Under the pieces are notes generated by a model. The model was not told the DNA's origin and made no database searches. It saw nothing but the letters and a program-made list of their open reading frames with translations. Below, in pieces: positions 61,722 through 64,000 of a DNA stretch of 64,000 bases (within the stretch, counting starts at the first letter, position 1; every line of letters begins with the position of its first letter). Position numbers and translations under genes: made by a program. The stretch is from Labilithrix luteola (lineage in GTDB: Bacteria > Myxococcota_A > Polyangia > Polyangiales > Polyangiaceae), in the NCBI RefSeq assembly GCF_001263205.1, contig NZ_CP012333.1, positions 10,521,501-10,585,500 on the forward strand, read 5' to 3'.

Positions 61722-62819
61722 ATGCGTTCGGAACACTGCGCCGAGGAGGTTCGCGCACGCGACGGCATGCACGGCGTCGCGGCGCTTCGTTGGCTCGAGA
61801 TCGCCCAGGCTTCGCTGGCCACGGTGCTCTTCGCCGTGGTCATCGTGCGCGGGATCGGCGCCATTCTCGCGCCGCCCGCGTCGGGTGCCGAAGCGACGAG
61901 TCTCGCCATCACGCTCGGTGCCGCCGCCTTGCTCGGCGCCGTCCTCGGAGCGCTCGCCGTTCGAACGCGCTTCGGGCACGAGACGATGCGCGAATCGCGC
62001 GATCACGCCGAAGCGTTCTCGCCGGCCGGGCATCCGTACCGTGAGAGCGCTCCCATCGGCGCCTCGCCTGCGCGTGCGCCGCGTCGTACGTGGGTCGGGC
62101 TGGGGGTCGCGACGGTCCTCGCCTCTTGTGCGCTCGGCGCCGGGCTCGTTGCCCTCGACGGCCTGCCCGCCGAGGCCCCCCACAAGTGGCTCTTTCTCGA
62201 AGCCGTGCCGTCGCCGCTCGCCATAGGGTTTGCGGCGTCCCCGACGACCGGCAACGCGTGGACGCTGGAAGATTCCGCGCTCGGCACCGGTGGTCGCCTT
62301 CTCGTCGTGCACGCCTCGGACGATCCGCGGCAGGCGATGCTCGTCGCCACGGCCGGCGGCGGACGAAATCTCCACCTCCACGTCCGATGCAGAACGTCCC
62401 TCGGCGGCTGCGGCGTCGCCCTGCGCTACCACAGCGACAACGACCTCCTGCGGGTGATGGTCGACCCCGCGACCTGCACCGTGAGCGCCACCAGCACCGA
62501 GCGCGGCCATGAGCGTCTGCTCGGTCAGTCGACCACGCAGTGCTCGCCCGATAGCTGGCACGATCTGTCGGTCGAGGACCGCGACGACGTCCTTCGTGTG
62601 GTGTGGAACGGTCGGCGCGCGTTTTCCGCCGACGCTCCGCGGACGAGCGAAGGCCAGCGCGTCGGACTCTGGGCGTCGGCCAGCGGCGTCGCGTCGTTCG
62701 ACGAGCTCGACTCTCAACCTCTGCTTGCGATGTCGCCACTCCGAGGTCTGCTCCACGCTCGCGCCTCGCGCACCGACGGTCCTTGGTTCGCCGAAGCCCG
62801 TCGCGAGGACTCGCGATGA
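61722..62819 (+). CDS. Membrane protein with C-terminal lectin-like domain
   Basis: 365 aa from ATG 61722 with GGAGG at 61709-61713. Two N-terminal helices (IAQASLATVLFAVVIVRGIG; ITLGAAALLGAVLGAL), a cytoplasmic loop, a third helix (VGLGVATVLASCALGAGLVA) and an outside domain of ~190 residues (GNAWTLEDSALGTGGRLLVV, VALRYHSDNDLLRVMVD, SWHDLSVEDRDDVLRVVWNG) that resembles a concanavalin-like (LamG-type) sandwich. The ligand is unknown. Its stop overlaps the next start. Confidence 0.7.
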   Translation: MRSEHCAEEVRARDGMHGVAALRWLEIAQASLATVLFAVVIVRGIGAILAPPASGAEATSLAITLGAAALLGAVLGALAVRTRFGHETMRESRDHAEAFSPAGHPYRESAPIGASPARAPRRTWVGLGVATVLASCALGAGLVALDGLPAEAPHKWLFLEAVPSPLAIGFAASPTTGNAWTLEDSALGTGGRLLVVHASDDPRQAMLVATAGGGRNLHLHVRCRTSLGGCGVALRYHSDNDLLRVMVDPATCTVSATSTERGHERLLGQSTTQCSPDSWHDLSVEDRDDVLRVVWNGRRAFSADAPRTSEGQRVGLWASASGVASFDELDSQPLLAMSPLRGLLHARASRTDGPWFAEARREDSR

Positions 62820-63217
62820 GCCGCCCGGTGCTCGTGACGGACATGGACCTCGAGCGACTGACGCGCCTCCTGCACACGCGCGTCGGCCTCGCCTATCGAC
62901 GCGAATCGACGTTGCTGCGCCAGAAGCTCAAGCGTGCGCGCATCGTCCCGGCCGAGGCCATCCCGCGCGACGTCGTGACCATGAACTCCCGCGTCGTGCT
63001 CTTGCCCCCCGACGGGATCGGTGCGCACGAGCTGCAGGTCGTCTACCCGTGGAGCCTCAACGCTCCGAACACGGCCTCGGTCCTCGCATCGCTCGGCCTG
63101 GCGCTCCTCGGCCATACGCCCGGCGACGACGTACGGGACGACGAGACCTGGGCGCCGCTCGGACGCATTTTCTCGGTTCCGTACCAGCCGGAAGCCGCCG
63201 GGGACATGCATCTGTGA
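62816..63217 (+). CDS. Rnk-like GreA/GreB-fold regulator, second paralogue
   Basis: 133 aa. ATG overlaps the preceding stop (ATGA). VTDMDLERLTRLLHTRVGLA is the helical part, and VVTMNSRVVLLPPDGIGAHE, LQVVYPWSLN and LASLGLALLGHTPGDDV form the C-terminal domain, closely matching the protein at 60250-60666, including the final YQPEAAGDMHL (YQPESAGDYHL there). Two such paralogues within 3 kb on opposite strands suggest a local duplication. Confidence 0.85.
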   Translation: MSRPVLVTDMDLERLTRLLHTRVGLAYRRESTLLRQKLKRARIVPAEAIPRDVVTMNSRVVLLPPDGIGAHELQVVYPWSLNAPNTASVLASLGLALLGHTPGDDVRDDETWAPLGRIFSVPYQPEAAGDMHL

Positions 63218-63357
63218 GGTGACACGGCCGTTCGCGGTGGAAAGCTCCGCGGCGAGACCGCATGCCGCGTAAGGACGCGAGCTTTCCTTTGGCTGCGTTC
63301 CCGTGGTACGCGTTCGTCGTTGCTTCTGCCCCTTCGAACGAAAGAGGACCGCGAGTC

Positions 63358-64000
63358 GTGAAAACGCCGGCCAACTCGGATCCCCGCGAAGGCGCGCTCC
63401 GCGCCGCGAAGATCGTGGAGACGCTCGGCGAAGGGCCAAAGAGCGCCGACGTGTTCGAAGCGTTCGAAGAGCTCGACGCTCTCCCCTCGGACGTCGTCAA
63501 GGACGCGTTCGAGGCATGGACGGGCCCAGCGCCCGATCCCGAGCGCCTCGACGCGGCCACGCGCAAGGCACACGGTTTCGCTCCCCCTGCCCTCGTCCTG
63601 CGTTTGGTGCGCCTCGAGCGACCAACCTCGACCGATAAGCTGCCTGCGCTCGAGCAGGAGCAGCTGCGCCTCGCAGGCACGGCTTGGGACGGGCTCGACC
63701 TCCCCGCCGCGGAACGTCTCGCGCCGAACGGTGGCGAGTCCACGTTCGCCGGCACCTTCGAGCGACGCACCATCGTCGGCACCGAAGAATCTGCGTCCTT
63801 CGACGTGCTCCTCTATCGCGATGGCAGCGGCACGATCTTCCGCGGTGACAGCACCGCCATCGTCGGCGCCATCGCGTACGGCGTGGTCGAGATGTCCGAC
63901 CGGCGCGCCCGCGAAGGCCTCCAGGAGGCCCTGACCCAGACGGAGGCGAAGCCGCTTCCGGTCGCCGTCAAGGTCGAGATCGCCGAAGCGCCCGTCGTCA
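63358..64000 (+). CDS. Hypothetical protein, 5' part (runs off the window)
   Basis: The frame starts at GTG 63358 behind AAAGAGGA and stays open to the last base (214 codons). Early residues KTPANSDPREGALRAAKIVE and VFEAFEELDALPSDVVKDAF are helical, followed by a region of mixed alpha-beta character (SFDVLLYRDGSGTIFRGDST, AIVGAIAYGVVEMSDRRARE). No signal peptide or known motif seen. Orientation and the 140-bp spacing from the rnk-like gene allow a separate transcript. Confidence 0.7.
   Translation, partial: MKTPANSDPREGALRAAKIVETLGEGPKSADVFEAFEELDALPSDVVKDAFEAWTGPAPDPERLDAATRKAHGFAPPALVLRLVRLERPTSTDKLPALEQEQLRLAGTAWDGLDLPAAERLAPNGGESTFAGTFERRTIVGTEESASFDVLLYRDGSGTIFRGDSTAIVGAIAYGVVEMSDRRAREGLQEALTQTEAKPLPVAVKVEIAEAPVV

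Overview
The window looks like a chromosomal segment of a large-genome, high-GC myxobacterium (phylum Myxococcota, probably a Polyangiales-type lineage). The signs are many lipoproteins with Asp/Ala-rich linkers, MXAN_6577-like NCGACG cysteine repeats, RCC1 and propeller-repeat lipoproteins, an IgGFc-binding-type protein, ECF sigma factors next to membrane regulators, a secreted caspase-like protein, strings of 4-bp ATGA/GTGA overlaps, and GC-rich third codon positions. This placement rests on gene content only.

Layout. 1-8.0 kb: the end of a sigma factor, a membrane regulator and a tightly coupled run of five secreted repeat lipoproteins. 8.1-14.7 kb: a LysR regulator, a lipoprotein, an ECF sigma / zinc-finger anti-sigma / caspase cassette and several small lipoproteins, one broken. 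14.8-20.4 kb (minus): a beta-helix lipoprotein, then purM-purN-FAD oxidoreductase-small lipoprotein. 20.5-27.3 kb (minus): inositol-3-phosphate synthase, CDP-alcohol phosphatidyltransferase, GtrA, an AUR1-like PAP2 enzyme, PgpA and an MMPL/RND exporter, which I read as an inositol-phospholipid or inositol-sphingolipid operon. 27.6-35.8 kb (minus): an RCC1 lipoprotein, mgtE, two alkaline-phosphatase-superfamily enzymes and a YkgJ-type protein. 35.9-38.1 kb: a Memo-like protein coupled to a double-hotdog thioesterase-like protein, then two identical tRNA-Gly(GCC) genes, each with its own terminator hairpin.

38.7-46.7 kb is the most unusual part. Three intergenic blocks carry degenerate copies of one repeat (core GACCGACGTTGA), in opposite orientation at the two ends, and the last block lies beside a Y1/REP-associated-tyrosine-transposase-like gene. 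Inside this island are three COG0523 (CobW/ZigA-type) metallochaperone GTPases with a shared palindromic operator and a 27-codon truncated ribosomal protein L33-like ORF, which looks like a zinc-starvation regulon.

46.7-64 kb: small regulator/enzyme pairs (ArsR-SRPBCC, ECF41 sigma factor, VOC, OsmC), a DAC-like sensor protein split by a frameshift, a pseudokinase coupled to a TPR/PEGA-like protein, YceI, a giant Gly/His-tailed lipoprotein, LysR-DoxX, and two Rnk-like proteins, ending in a gene that runs off the window.

At least four genes are interrupted by apparent single-base G/C indels (near 4354, 14053/14112, 18604 and 51107). Either the assembly has indel errors or several genes are decaying. 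Coordinates of those genes are given for the restored reading.
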